Source: CAXBNB01 sp040151475 (GTDB lineage Bacteria > Bacteroidota > Bacteroidia > Cytophagales > Cyclobacteriaceae). Taken from it: a stretch of 64,000 nt of DNA. The notes beneath the pieces are model-generated. The model ran no database searches. It worked only from the letters and a program-made list of their open reading frames with translations, and had not been told where the DNA came from. Every line of letters begins with the position of its first letter. The stretch's first letter is position 1. The stretch spans positions 87,840 through 151,839 of the forward strand of contig NZ_JBDKWG010000153.1 of NCBI RefSeq assembly GCF_040151475.1, in the 5' to 3' direction. Below are positions 9,971 through 18,804 of this stretch, piece after piece. The translations under genes were made by a program, and so were the position numbers.

Positions 9971-10188
9971 TGACATTATTTAAAGATTTATAGACATGTA
10001 AGAGTCACTAACCTATCCACAAAATGGACCGACTGGATTGTATACATTTGACTGAACAGTAAGTTAAGCTCACAGAAGCTAAATTTACTTTATTATGAAA
10101 AGAGAAAGAAGATCCTTTGACTAGAGTTTATATTATATAATCGTGGCTTATCGGTAAGTTATACATACATATCGATATCGCTTTTTAT

Positions 10189-10275
10189 ATACCTACACTA
10201 ATTTTTGATTAACCGAAACTAAAACGTCATTCACCTATAGCGAGAGATTTCTGCTGTCCCATAGAGCTATGTTTG
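10189..10275 (+). promoter_or_regulatory. Site A: triple 21-bp direct repeat and -7 element
   Basis: Three repeat units with ACC cores starting at 10191 (ACCT), 10212 (ACCGAAAC) and 10233 (TTCACCT), spaced exactly 21 bp. A Bacteroidota-type -7 element TATGTTTG is at 10268-10275, 35 bp from the last ACC. No good -33 TTTG is seen, as expected of an activator-dependent promoter. I infer binding by the LytTR regulator encoded at 17176. It would drive the OmpA-family gene at 10298. Confidence 0.65.
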
Positions 10276-10297
10276 GAGAAATTTATCTCATACAACT

Positions 10298-11530
10298 ATG
10301 AAAAAGCTCCTGATCGCAGTACTGTTTTTTGTCACTTACGCAACAGTAAGTGCCCAATTTGTGGATGACAAAAATTGGTTGGTTGTTACGGCTGACAACA
10401 ACCAAATTGGATCACTTTTTCAAAAGCCAATCAAGGATTTATTAAAAATCAACAAGCCTTCTTTCAGCATAGGCGTGGAGCATTACATGACTGAAAACTT
10501 CAATATTTCTGGCAAGGTTTCAATGGGAAAAGTATATGATTCAAGATATTCAAATCAGGGAGAACCAAATTTCCTTATGGCAAATTTCACGGAGGTAGAG
10601 GCTTCAGGAATATTTAAGCTTAATAATGTGATTATGCCCAATGAACAAAAATTCACTCCGTTTCTGGAACTGGGATTAGCACTTGCCAACTTCAATGGAA
10701 ACGAAAACGATAAGGTCAATGGCGTTTCAGTAAAAGTGCCAATGGCAGTCGGGGTTCGCTACCGTCTGAATGAAAATATGCAGTTGGTCGCCAAAATCGG
10801 TAACCACGCCACCACATCGACAAATTATAGACGATTGTCACTAGGTTTTTCTTTTTCTCTCAAGGGAAAACTGGATGCCGATAAAGATGGTGTATATGAT
10901 AAAGATGACGAGTGTCCATCTGATTTCGGCCCTATAAGCAACAATGGATGCCCCTACCCAGATACGGATCAAGATGGTGTGATAGATATTGACGATGAAT
11001 GCCCACTTATAGTGGGCAACTTAAAAGGATGTCCGGATATGGATAATGACGGAATTCCCGACCATAAAGACAAATGCCCTGAAATTTTCGGCTTGAGCCA
11101 ACACGACGGTTGCCCTGATACAGATGGAGATGGAATCATAGACTCTGAAGACCCATGTCCAAATGTGATGGGAGCAGTGAATGGATGTCCTCAAACCGAC
11201 TTTATTTCTCAGATACACTTTGATTTCAACAGTAGCATAATAAATTCAAACTACTATGCAGAACTGAACAAGTTGGTAAAAGCCCTGATTGGTCAAGAAG
11301 GTATGAAGGTTGTTCTTTTGGGCTATACTGATAATGTAGGTGAGAAAAAAACCAACATAACATTATCTAAAAGACGCGCTGAAAACGTTAGAGCCTACCT
11401 TATAAATGGGGGTTTAAGCATCAATCAAATCACTATCAACGCATTTGGGGAGAAATATTCAATAGCAGACAATAGTACAGAAGAAGGACGTGCCAAAAAC
11501 CGAAGGGTAGAGATAACTATATCGGAGTAA
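10298..11530 (+). CDS. OmpA family protein with thrombospondin type 3 repeats
   Basis: Outer-membrane protein that anchors to peptidoglycan. Signal peptide 1-20 (ending TVSAQ); N-terminal small beta-barrel about 21-190; Asp-rich calcium-binding thrombospondin type 3 repeats at about 192-298 (DADKDGVYDKDDECP, DTDQDGVIDIDDECP, DTDGDGIIDSEDPCP); C-terminal OmpA domain at about 305-410 with the peptidoglycan-binding pattern GYTDNVG and LSKRRAENVRAYL. Length (410) is typical. The triple direct repeat upstream and the signalling operon directly downstream (135 bp) suggest it is an output of the nitric-oxide phosphorelay. It could also simply be a structural OmpA. Confidence 0.92.
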   Translation: MKKLLIAVLFFVTYATVSAQFVDDKNWLVVTADNNQIGSLFQKPIKDLLKINKPSFSIGVEHYMTENFNISGKVSMGKVYDSRYSNQGEPNFLMANFTEVEASGIFKLNNVIMPNEQKFTPFLELGLALANFNGNENDKVNGVSVKVPMAVGVRYRLNENMQLVAKIGNHATTSTNYRRLSLGFSFSLKGKLDADKDGVYDKDDECPSDFGPISNNGCPYPDTDQDGVIDIDDECPLIVGNLKGCPDMDNDGIPDHKDKCPEIFGLSQHDGCPDTDGDGIIDSEDPCPNVMGAVNGCPQTDFISQIHFDFNSSIINSNYYAELNKLVKALIGQEGMKVVLLGYTDNVGEKKTNITLSKRRAENVRAYLINGGLSINQITINAFGEKYSIADNSTEEGRAKNRRVEITISE

Positions 11531-11551
11531 ATGGAAGCTGAAGCTTTTCCA

Positions 11552-11580
11552 TTCATCGAAACTTAATTGCATTTCACCGA
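11552..11580 (+). promoter_or_regulatory. Site D: double 21-bp direct repeat before the signalling operon
   Basis: TTCATCGAAAC (11552) and TTCACCGACAC (11573) are spaced exactly 21 bp, so the ACC cores start at 11555 and 11576. The expected -7 position (35 bp on) has only a weak TATCGAAA at 11612. It lies in the spacer between the OmpA-family gene and the receiver gene and suggests autoregulation of the phosphorelay operon. Confidence 0.55.
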
Positions 11581-11665
11581 CACTTTTTGTCCGCTTCGCT
11601 GTGTTTGACTCTATCGAAAATCAATTATAGTGATCTTTGAATCATCAACTCCAGAATTTAAAAGC

Positions 11666-12079
11666 ATGACGACACCCCCTTCCATACTATTTATAGACGA
11701 TGACATGATCGAACGAATGAAATTCAACCGTACGGTCACTTCTCTTGGTTTTGAAAACAAAATCATAGAGGCTACCAATGGAGAAGAGGCGCTGAAAATA
11801 CTGGAAAGCAAAGACTCACTGCCCGATATTATCCTCCTGGATCTCAACATGCCAAGGATCAGCGGGAAAGAGTTTTTGAAAATCTTAAAAAGTAACGAAA
11901 CCCTGAAATTTATACCTACCATTGTATTGACCACATCCAGCAATCACAAGGACTTGCTGGAATGCTATAAAATAGGCATTGCCGGATACGTACTTAAACC
12001 TTTAAAATATGAAGATTATATGAAAAAGATTTCAAAAGTTATATCTTACTGGAACACAAATGAATTAATAATCTTATAA
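11666..12079 (+). CDS. Single-domain response regulator (CheY/Rcp1-like)
   Basis: Phosphate-accepting receiver without an output domain. From the ATG at 11666 it has 137 residues: acidic pair DDD at 11-13, phospho-acceptor Asp at 59 (IILLDLNMP), Thr/Ser switch in VLTTSS, and Lys in VLKPL. A GTG at 11630 would add 12 residues that are not part of the fold, so I prefer 11666. It is the first gene of the operon and lies 2 bp before the H-NOX gene. It may be a phosphate sink or a branch partner of one of the two kinases. Confidence 0.9.
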   Translation: MTTPPSILFIDDDMIERMKFNRTVTSLGFENKIIEATNGEEALKILESKDSLPDIILLDLNMPRISGKEFLKILKSNETLKFIPTIVLTTSSNHKDLLECYKIGIAGYVLKPLKYEDYMKKISKVISYWNTNELIIL

Positions 12080-12081
12080 AA

Positions 12082-12630
12082 ATGAAGGGAGTTGTCTTTA
12101 CTGAGTTTCTTGAAATGGTGGAAACCAAATTTGGACTTGAAACTGTAAATGAAATCATAGAGCAATCCGAACTCAAGTCTGAAGGTATTTACACTTCAAT
12201 AGGCACCTACGATTTTAGCGAGATGCAATCTTTAATAGGTTCTCTAAGCACTCATACTTCCATACCCGTAGATGATTTGATTTATGTATATGGTGAATAC
12301 TTTTTTAATTATCTGATCTCAACACATCCAAAAATATTTGAACACTACAAATCTCCTGCTCATTTTTTGAAGTCAGTGGAAGGGCATATTCATGTTCAGG
12401 TAAGGAAAATTTACCCAGATGCAGAGTTGCCAACATTTGAAGTATCAGAAGTGACAGACAACATAATGGAAATGACTTATTCCTCACCACGGGCGTTGTA
12501 CAAATTTGCCGAAGCATTAATTGTTAAGACATTTGCTTTCTATAAACATAAGATTACCATCTCCTTTAACAAACTAAAAAAGGATGGAACTTTAGTCAAA
12601 TTTACCATTACCCACAATGGAAAACAGTAG
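12082..12630 (+). CDS. H-NOX haem nitric oxide/oxygen-binding sensor
   Basis: Cytoplasmic haem protein that senses nitric oxide. Length 182 matches the family. His102 in EGHIHVQV aligns with the conserved proximal haem ligand, KIYPDAELPTF is the family phrase after it, and Tyr133-Ser135-Arg137 (YSSPR) is the YxSxR motif that holds the haem propionates. The gene overlaps the next gene, a soluble histidine kinase, by 14 bp; H-NOX proteins are known to bind and inhibit such adjacent kinases when NO is bound. Oxygen binding cannot be excluded, but anaerobe-type O2-binding H-NOX are usually fused to chemotaxis receptors, so NO sensing is the better reading. Confidence 0.93.
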   Translation: MKGVVFTEFLEMVETKFGLETVNEIIEQSELKSEGIYTSIGTYDFSEMQSLIGSLSTHTSIPVDDLIYVYGEYFFNYLISTHPKIFEHYKSPAHFLKSVEGHIHVQVRKIYPDAELPTFEVSEVTDNIMEMTYSSPRALYKFAEALIVKTFAFYKHKITISFNKLKKDGTLVKFTITHNGKQ

Positions 12631-14578
12631 AATAGTAAGCCTGGAAAAGGCCTTAAAACGGGAAAGAGCAGCTAGAAAACAAGCGGAAAACATCCTTGAA
12701 ATGAAGTCGCTTGAGCTGTATGAGATCAATCAGAAGCTCAAAATGAGCAGTCGTCCTAAGCAAGCGATAAAAGCAGTATTATCACATACAGATATCAATG
12801 ATGCTTATGTTAAAATAGATATGGACGGAAATTTCCTGGCCATGAATGAAGCGGCAGTGAAGGTTTTTGGCTATGACATTATGAATGAACCGGTCAATGC
12901 TTTTGACCTTATATATAGGGATGACTACAGCCATGTGATGGCCGCTTTCAGGGGGATGGTGGAAAACGGCAACAACATTGACTTTGTCGCCCGGGCTTAC
13001 TCGAAAAATAATCCTGTAAAAACTATACATGTCAATGCCGAAGCAATTTATGATGATGACAATAAGCCAATTGCAGCGGAAGGCTTCCTATGGGACATCA
13101 CCCAGGAATCCAAAATGAAAGAACTGCTAGCCCAGCAGGAAGAGCAGTTATCGATCATTGTAAACAATTCTTCTTTTGGTATAGTGTTGTCCGAAGGTGA
13201 AAACATAAAGAGGGCCAACCAGGCCTTTCAAGACATGGTTGGTTACACCCATAGGGAGCTTGTCAATATGGATTCCAATCAATTATTCCGACCAGAAGAC
13301 ATTGAAGATATTGACCAGGCAAGAAATAGTCTCAAAGCCGGTAAGAAGTTTATTGAATTTGTTCACTTCATTCAAAAAAAGGACGGCTCCCTAATAAAGA
13401 CCAAAATCAATGTAACAAATGTAGTATCTGAAGATAAGCGCACGAATTACAGAGTATCGATCATAAAGGATATCACCGAAGAATCGAGAAAGCAAGAAAT
13501 ATTTGAAGAACAAAAAAAGCAACTCGAAATAATAGTTGAGAATTCGCCATTGGGGATTTCCCTGGCAGATACCAACGGGTTTACCAAAGTGAACAAGGCA
13601 TTCTGCAACCTCCTGGGCTATTCGGAAACGGAATTGTCAAAATTGTCTTTTAAAGATATAACCTACCCCACTGATCTAACTAAATCTTTGGAGTTAAGTC
13701 AAAAAATGTTTGAGGGTCAATTGGATGATTTTACCGTAAGTAAACGCTACATCAAAAAGAAGGGGGGCATTATCAATGCAAAAACTCATGTGAGTGCCGT
13801 CAGGGATTCAAAAGGGGACGTGAAATATATTATGGGCATTCTGGAAGACATTACTGAGCAAGTAAAATCGGAACAGTTCCGAGAGCAACTACTAAAACAA
13901 CTAAAAAAGAGCAACAATGAATTGCATGAGTACGCCCATGTCGTTTCTCACGATTTAAAATCTCCGCTTAGGAATATTTCTGCTATAGTAAGTTGGATCA
14001 GGGAAGACTGTAAGGAAATTATCAATGAAAAGGGCAACAACAATCTGGTGATGATTGAGAACACAGTAGAAAAAATGGAAAACCTCATTAATGGAATATT
14101 GACTTACTCCAGTATATCGCAGGGCGAAGAGGAATCTATTATTTCGATAGATGAAACAGTCAGAAATATTGTAAAAATGCTTTACGTACCCGATCATGTT
14201 ACTATCACTATTCAAAAGACCCTGCCGAAAATATATGGAGATCAAATCCGTATGCAGCAACTTTTTCAAAACCTGATAGGTAATGCCATAAACTACATGG
14301 ACAAAAAAGAAGGTGAAATAATAATAAATTGTGAAGAAGAGGACGATTGGTGGCTTATTTCAATTCAAGACAATGGAATCGGTATTGCTAAAGAATACCA
14401 CGAAAAAATATTTGGCATATTCCAATCTCTGAACTCAGAACAAAACTCAGAATCCACAGGAATCGGGCTGTCAATAGTTAAGAAAATAGTAGAACTATAT
14501 GGAGGCGAAATATCCCTGACCAGTGAAGTGGGGAAAGGCACTACTTTTTATGTGAAACTAAAAAAACTTATTGCATAA
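12617..14578 (+). CDS. Soluble PAS histidine kinase, H-NOX partner
   Basis: Sensor kinase of 653 residues without membrane helices. An N-terminal coiled coil (about 5-45) is typical of H-NOX-associated kinases. Then come three PAS domains (about 55-165, 175-290, 300-415), HisKA with phospho-acceptor His445 (YAHVVSHDLKSPLRN), and HATPase_c with N box (LFQNLIGNAINYM), G1 (DNGIGI) and G2 (TGIGLSIVKK). There is no receiver domain, so phosphate must leave to separate proteins; an HPt and two receivers lie in the same operon. It overlaps the H-NOX gene and also the next gene by 8 bp, implying translational coupling. Confidence 0.94.
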   Translation: MENSRIVSLEKALKRERAARKQAENILEMKSLELYEINQKLKMSSRPKQAIKAVLSHTDINDAYVKIDMDGNFLAMNEAAVKVFGYDIMNEPVNAFDLIYRDDYSHVMAAFRGMVENGNNIDFVARAYSKNNPVKTIHVNAEAIYDDDNKPIAAEGFLWDITQESKMKELLAQQEEQLSIIVNNSSFGIVLSEGENIKRANQAFQDMVGYTHRELVNMDSNQLFRPEDIEDIDQARNSLKAGKKFIEFVHFIQKKDGSLIKTKINVTNVVSEDKRTNYRVSIIKDITEESRKQEIFEEQKKQLEIIVENSPLGISLADTNGFTKVNKAFCNLLGYSETELSKLSFKDITYPTDLTKSLELSQKMFEGQLDDFTVSKRYIKKKGGIINAKTHVSAVRDSKGDVKYIMGILEDITEQVKSEQFREQLLKQLKKSNNELHEYAHVVSHDLKSPLRNISAIVSWIREDCKEIINEKGNNNLVMIENTVEKMENLINGILTYSSISQGEEESIISIDETVRNIVKMLYVPDHVTITIQKTLPKIYGDQIRMQQLFQNLIGNAINYMDKKEGEIIINCEEEDDWWLISIQDNGIGIAKEYHEKIFGIFQSLNSEQNSESTGIGLSIVKKIVELYGGEISLTSEVGKGTTFYVKLKKLIA

Positions 14579-14582
14579 CGAC

Positions 14583-15683
14583 ATGTATATATATTCTACA
14601 AATTTAGAAGAGATTATTGAGGTATTGATTAGAGACTTTAAAGATAAAACAGTTGTCATATCTCTGGCAGAAAACACCAATTTTGATATAAATGAACTTA
14701 TTGAATGTTTGGTTGAAAATGACATTCAATTTATCGGAGGTATCTTCCCCAAGATTATCCACAACGTTCAGGTTTTTGAACAAGGAATGATTTTGACGGG
14801 TTTTTCCGATGTAGAGAAAACTTTTTTAGTAGAAGGGCTGAACACTACAGATTTTGAAGTCCCTTCCTTAGAATTAGATTCAACCAAAGATAACTTCTTC
14901 TTCACTTTTGTAGATGGACTTACCACCAATTTGTCACTTTATTTATCAGAATTGTACAGTCAGTTTGGAAGTAATATGGCGTATTTTGGAAGTGGGGCAG
15001 GAAGTCTTAGCTTAAAACAAATACCATGTGTATTCAATAAGGATGGAATATTTCAGGACGCAGCTGTTGGTTTTATTGCACAGAGCAAAGTAGCATTGGG
15101 CGTCAAGCACGGATGGAAGCGGGTTGCAGGCCCTTTTATTGCCACTAAAACAGAAAAGAACGTTATCAAGCAAATCAACTGGCAAAATGCATTTGAAGTA
15201 TATAAAACAATTGTGGAAGAACACGGAAAGGCAGAAATAAGGAAGGACAATTTTTTTGATATATCAAAAGCATATCCATTTGGAATATTGAAAGACAACT
15301 CTGAATACGTGGTGAGGGATCCCTTGTCTGTAACCGACGAAGGGGAACTCGTCTGTATTGGAGAAGTGCTGGAAAATACCGTAATGGATATTCTAAAGGG
15401 GGATAACGAAACCTTGGTAAAAGCGGCAGAAGATGCTGCAGAGGCGGTCATTGACCAGCTAGAGTTTCCTCACCATGCTTATATAAGCGATTGCATTTCG
15501 AGGGTGCTTTTTTTAGAAGATGATTATCACTTGGAGCTTGAAGCGATATTGGGAAAGTTGTACAAAAATGGGAAACAAATTCCTCTGGAAGGAGCCCTGA
15601 CCCTTGGAGAAATTTCATCCTTTGGTGATGGATACCTTCAGTTATTCAACAAAACAGTTGTCATTGGGTTATTTGAGAAATAG
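14583..15683 (+). CDS. FIST domain protein, NosP-like nitric oxide sensor
   Basis: Contains FIST_N (about residues 15-205) and FIST_C (about 215-355). I start at ATG 14583 (MYIYSTNL); an earlier ATG at 14571 adds four residues and overlaps the kinase gene. FIST proteins encoded next to histidine kinases and HPt genes include NosP, a haem protein that binds nitric oxide and controls the kinase NahK in Pseudomonas. Here the gene lies 6 bp before a second soluble kinase in an operon that also holds an HPt, the same arrangement. The haem ligand of NosP is not clear enough for me to check, so NO binding is inference from context; other FIST proteins may bind amino acids. Confidence 0.85.
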   Translation: MYIYSTNLEEIIEVLIRDFKDKTVVISLAENTNFDINELIECLVENDIQFIGGIFPKIIHNVQVFEQGMILTGFSDVEKTFLVEGLNTTDFEVPSLELDSTKDNFFFTFVDGLTTNLSLYLSELYSQFGSNMAYFGSGAGSLSLKQIPCVFNKDGIFQDAAVGFIAQSKVALGVKHGWKRVAGPFIATKTEKNVIKQINWQNAFEVYKTIVEEHGKAEIRKDNFFDISKAYPFGILKDNSEYVVRDPLSVTDEGELVCIGEVLENTVMDILKGDNETLVKAAEDAAEAVIDQLEFPHHAYISDCISRVLFLEDDYHLELEAILGKLYKNGKQIPLEGALTLGEISSFGDGYLQLFNKTVVIGLFEK

Positions 15684-15689
15684 AAAGAA

Positions 15690-16862
15690 GTGGATACATT
15701 CAGCAAAAACATAATGGATATCCTTCAGCTGTATGAGTTTTCTATGGCTATCGGAAAATCTTTGAACTATAAAGAAAACTGTGATTCGTTGCTTAAACTC
15801 ATCATGTCAAGAAAAGGCTTGCACTCTTGTTGGATTCATGCCTACCAAAGCAACTACTGTAGGGTAACATACTCTATACCAGCCATAACCAACGATAATT
15901 TTCCGAATTGTAACAAAAACTTCCTGAAAGAAATACATAACCAGAATAGACCCATGTGGTTTCCAATAACCGATGATATTCGCCAAATTGCTCCATTGAC
16001 ACTTGTAAGTGGATGTGTAGCGGTTTTTAATCTAAAAGATGAGGGTCTTTTGTTTTTACACAACTCTAAAAAACAGGAGTTTACAGAGATAGAGCTTAAT
16101 CAACTAGGACCAATCATAGACAAATTTACTCTTTCGCTACAGGCATCTGCTGCTTTTATCAAACAAGAGCAATTACTGATTAGCCTAGAAAAGCAAAATC
16201 AAGAGTTGAGTGATTATGCCCATGTTGTTTCGCATGATTTGAAATCTCCTCTTAGAAACATTGAAGCACTGACATCTTGGATAAAGGAGGACTCCAGTGC
16301 ATCGTTAGATGAGAAAGGGACTCAGACTTTTGATCTTATAACAGCCAATTTGGAGAAAATGGATGGATTAATAGATGGTATCTTGAAATATTCCACCATA
16401 GATAAAGACAATAGTGAAAGTTACCTTATCAATCTTAATGATTTGGTCACACAAATCATTACGGTCATGAAAGTCCCACAAAATGTAAATGTTGTCTTTA
16501 TAAATGAATTACCAGTAATCCGAGGTGATAAGTACAGGTTACAGCAACTCTTTTTAAACCTAATAGTGAATGCCATCAAATACAACGACAAGGAGAAAGG
16601 TTTGATAGAGATAGGCTCAAGGGCAGTCTTAGGAGGACATGAATTTTTTGTTCGGGACAATGGTAAAGGCATTGACAAAGCATTCAATCACAAAATTTTT
16701 GAAATGTTTCAAAGTTTGGAATCCGATAGTCAGGCGACAGGCATTGGACTGTCCATTGTAAAAAAGGTAATATCTTATTATAAAGGTGAAATCTGGCTCG
16801 ATTCAGTGTTAGGTCAGGGATCTACTTTCTATTTCACCCTCTATGACAATGGAGCAGCCTAA
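15690..16862 (+). CDS. Soluble histidine kinase, FIST partner
   Basis: 390 residues from a GTG start at 15690 (an in-frame ATG at 15714 is an alternative). The N-terminal 150 residues look GAF-like. The kinase core has phospho-acceptor His182, N box (LFLNLIVNAIKYN), G1 (DNGKGID) and G2 (TGIGLSIVKK). Residues around the H box (YAHVVSHDLKSPLRNI) are identical to the H-NOX partner kinase, so the two kinases are close paralogues and likely feed the same acceptors. No transmembrane helix or receiver domain. It overlaps the HPt gene by 20 bp. Confidence 0.93.
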   Translation: MDTFSKNIMDILQLYEFSMAIGKSLNYKENCDSLLKLIMSRKGLHSCWIHAYQSNYCRVTYSIPAITNDNFPNCNKNFLKEIHNQNRPMWFPITDDIRQIAPLTLVSGCVAVFNLKDEGLLFLHNSKKQEFTEIELNQLGPIIDKFTLSLQASAAFIKQEQLLISLEKQNQELSDYAHVVSHDLKSPLRNIEALTSWIKEDSSASLDEKGTQTFDLITANLEKMDGLIDGILKYSTIDKDNSESYLINLNDLVTQIITVMKVPQNVNVVFINELPVIRGDKYRLQQLFLNLIVNAIKYNDKEKGLIEIGSRAVLGGHEFFVRDNGKGIDKAFNHKIFEMFQSLESDSQATGIGLSIVKKVISYYKGEIWLDSVLGQGSTFYFTLYDNGAA

Positions 16863-17166
16863 TTTATCTAACATTCAATCAATTGCCAGAGGCAGTAAGG
16901 ATTTTGAATTGAAATTACTCAATGTGGTGAAAGAGGAACTGCCTACAGAAATTGATGCTTTTGAAAAGTATATCAAGGAAGGTGTCTATGACAAGGCTTC
17001 AGAAATGGTACACAAAATCAAACACAAAATAAGCCTCCTCTCAATGGAGCAGAGTTATTACACAGCTGAAGAATTTGAAAATGAGCTTAGAAATAACAAT
17101 CCAAATCTTTTGATGGATTTTGAGGAAATATTAAAAAAAATGCGTATTTTTTTGCAACGATATTAA
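16843..17166 (+). CDS. HPt phosphotransfer protein
   Basis: 107-residue all-helical protein. His57 in EMVHKIKHKISLL fits the HPt pattern HxxKxxxxxL. Start is ATG 16843 (or 16849, two codons later). It overlaps the end of the second kinase gene and is 9 bp before the LytTR regulator. Neither kinase has a receiver, so it probably shuttles phosphate between receivers, for example from the single-domain receiver to the LytTR regulator. Neighbouring HPt genes are a known feature of H-NOX and NosP pathways. Confidence 0.85.
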   Translation: MTMEQPNLSNIQSIARGSKDFELKLLNVVKEELPTEIDAFEKYIKEGVYDKASEMVHKIKHKISLLSMEQSYYTAEEFENELRNNNPNLLMDFEEILKKMRIFLQRY

Positions 17167-17175
17167 CTCACTTGT

Positions 17176-17895
17176 ATGAACTGCATTATTATAGACGATG
17201 AACTTACTTCCCGTATCATCTTAAACCAGCATTGTTCTGGTGTATCCGATCTGGATGTTATAGAGGAATTTTCAAATGCAATTCAAGCAATGAAATTTCT
17301 CAATGCCAACGAAATTGATTTGATATTTCTGGATATTCATATGCCTGATTTTTCAGGCTTTGACTTCATACAGACTTTAAAGAATCCACCTAAAGTAATA
17401 CTTACCACTTCGGATAAAGGACTGGCACTGGACGCTTTCGAATACGACTGCATTGTTGATTATTTAGTTAAACCAATTTTGTTTCCCAGATTTGAAAAAG
17501 CGGTTGAAAAAGCCAGATCGTTCAGCCAGAGAGATAATTCGAAAGCTGAAGCAAACAATAGTGGCTCGAAATCGACGGTTACCACGAACGAATTTTACGT
17601 CAACATCGACCGTACGCTGATCAAGATTGATACTGACACTGTTAATGTCATCGAGGCAAAAGGGGATTATATTTTTATAAAGACTACAGCAAAGGAATAT
17701 AAAGTACACACTACACTTAAGAAGATTGTAGATAAGCTCCCGCCAAATGTCTTTTTACAGGTACATCGTTCTTATATCATTAATTTGTCACGGATTGTGG
17801 ATATCGAAGACAATAGTATCCTGATAGATAAAGACGTGATCCCGATAAGCCGCTCCAAAAGGCCAGAACTTATGAGACGATTAAATCTCGTTTAG
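17176..17895 (+). CDS. LytTR family response regulator
   Basis: DNA-binding output of the operon, 239 residues. Receiver at about 1-115 with acidic pair DD at 7-8, phospho-acceptor Asp53 (LIFLDIHMP), Thr in ILTTSD and Lys in YLVKP; linker rich in Ser/Asn; LytTR domain at about 137-236 (phrases DYIFIKT, FLQVHRSYIINLSRI, IPISRSKR). LytTR proteins bind pairs of short direct repeats about two helical turns apart; six such repeats with exact 21-bp period are seen in this window, all near genes on either side of this one. A terminator follows directly. Confidence 0.95.
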   Translation: MNCIIIDDELTSRIILNQHCSGVSDLDVIEEFSNAIQAMKFLNANEIDLIFLDIHMPDFSGFDFIQTLKNPPKVILTTSDKGLALDAFEYDCIVDYLVKPILFPRFEKAVEKARSFSQRDNSKAEANNSGSKSTVTTNEFYVNIDRTLIKIDTDTVNVIEAKGDYIFIKTTAKEYKVHTTLKKIVDKLPPNVFLQVHRSYIINLSRIVDIEDNSILIDKDVIPISRSKRPELMRRLNLV

Positions 17896-17902
17896 ATTTC
17901 AC

Positions 17903-17933
17903 ACCGATTCATCCCGAATCGGTTTCTTTTTTT
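17903..17933 (+). terminator. Terminator of the phosphorelay operon
   Basis: ACCGATTC (17903-17910) and GAATCGGT (17916-17923) form an 8-bp stem with a 5-nt loop, followed by TTCTTTTTTT. It lies 8 bp after the LytTR stop codon. Confidence 0.85.
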
Positions 17934-17967
17934 AAGCCCAAATACTGTACTCCTTTCGGTAAATCAC

Positions 17968-18055
17968 TCCACAGTTGTAAAGTCTCCATTGACCGAAACA
18001 AAAACGTTATCTACCTCAGACAGTCCATTTTGTTTGCGTTACCAGCCTAAGTTTG
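17968..18055 (+). promoter_or_regulatory. Site B: triple 21-bp direct repeat and -7 element
   Basis: Repeat cores at 17971 (ACAG, in ACAGTTG), 17992 (ACCGAAAC) and 18013 (CTACCT), spaced 21 bp. A consensus -7 element TAAGTTTG at 18048-18055 begins exactly 35 bp after the last core; a TTTG at 18029-18032 is a possible but close -33. Drives the secreted subunit-like gene at 18106 with a leader of about 45 nt. Confidence 0.7.
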
Positions 18056-18105
18056 AACCATAATTAATAACAAAAAACAATTTTTAAACAAAACAAACAA
18101 TAATT

Positions 18106-18744
18106 ATGAAAACGTTAAAATTAATTTTCGCAGTAGCAGTAGTATTTGGATTCCAAAACCTTTCTGCACAAGACAACAATGACACAAACGAAGCAAGTCA
18201 TTCTCTTACTGTAGATGTTCCGGAAGTAGCCATCATCGATATCTTTGATGCAGCTACTGGTACTGAAGCAGGTCCCATTACCATGAACATGGACAATGTA
18301 ACAAAAGTAGCAAACAACAATTCCGAAGCTGGTCTCTATGCATTTGGAGATGAGCGTTACTCTTCACTCTATTTGAATTACACAAGTGTGGTAGGAGCGG
18401 CTGGTACTACTTTTGACCAGACCAGAACTATCGACGTAAAATTGGAAAACGGAAGCGAACTTCCAGGTAGCGTGGACTTTGTGATTACTCCATCGGCTGC
18501 AGCTATCGACCCAATGGGTGGAGATGCAAGTTCAAGGGGAACAATCAAGCCTGCGGCTAAATTCGGTGTAACTACCCCGATCAATACTTCTGTGGTACTT
18601 GTTGAAAACATCAAAAGTATCTACAGTGGTGACGGTGCAAAAGGAGTTCAATTGGAGTACTCTTTGGAGCAGAACGGAAACTTCTCAGCCTATCAGGCCG
18701 ATACTTATACAGCTTCAGTTCTATACACTATATCTGATCTGTAA
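18106..18744 (+). CDS. Secreted subunit-like protein, putative major fimbrial-type subunit
   Basis: 212 residues with a signal peptide 1-22 (ending NLSAQ). I do not recognise a named family. The mature part is Ser/Thr/Asp rich and predicted beta, with blocks SLTVDVPEVAIIDI, an SxxLYLNYT block, YSGDGAKGVQLEYSLE and a C-terminal strand TYTASVLYTISDL. These blocks recur in the same order in the protein at 23479, so the two are paralogues. A C-terminal alternating strand of this kind is usual in pilin-like or spore-coat-U-like subunits. It is monocistronic, with the strongest-looking promoter (site B) and its own terminator, as expected for an abundant structural subunit. Role is inferred. Confidence 0.75.
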   Translation: MKTLKLIFAVAVVFGFQNLSAQDNNDTNEASHSLTVDVPEVAIIDIFDAATGTEAGPITMNMDNVTKVANNNSEAGLYAFGDERYSSLYLNYTSVVGAAGTTFDQTRTIDVKLENGSELPGSVDFVITPSAAAIDPMGGDASSRGTIKPAAKFGVTTPINTSVVLVENIKSIYSGDGAKGVQLEYSLEQNGNFSAYQADTYTASVLYTISDL

Positions 18745-18769
18745 TAATCAGATAATACCACTCCAATCT

Positions 18770-18804
18770 AAGCCCTTGGTCTCGCTGAGTCCAAGGGCTT
18801 TTTC
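18770..18804 (+). terminator. Terminator after the 18106 gene
   Basis: AAGCCCTTGG (18770-18779) pairs with CCAAGGGCTT (18791-18800), loop 11 nt, then TTT. The following spacer up to 18960 shows nothing further. Confidence 0.85.

Noticed and set aside
10043..10050. TACATTTG as a promoter -7 element for the OmpA gene
   Set aside because: It is about 250 bp upstream with no -33 element, whereas TATGTTTG at 10268 fits the repeat spacing and the gene start.
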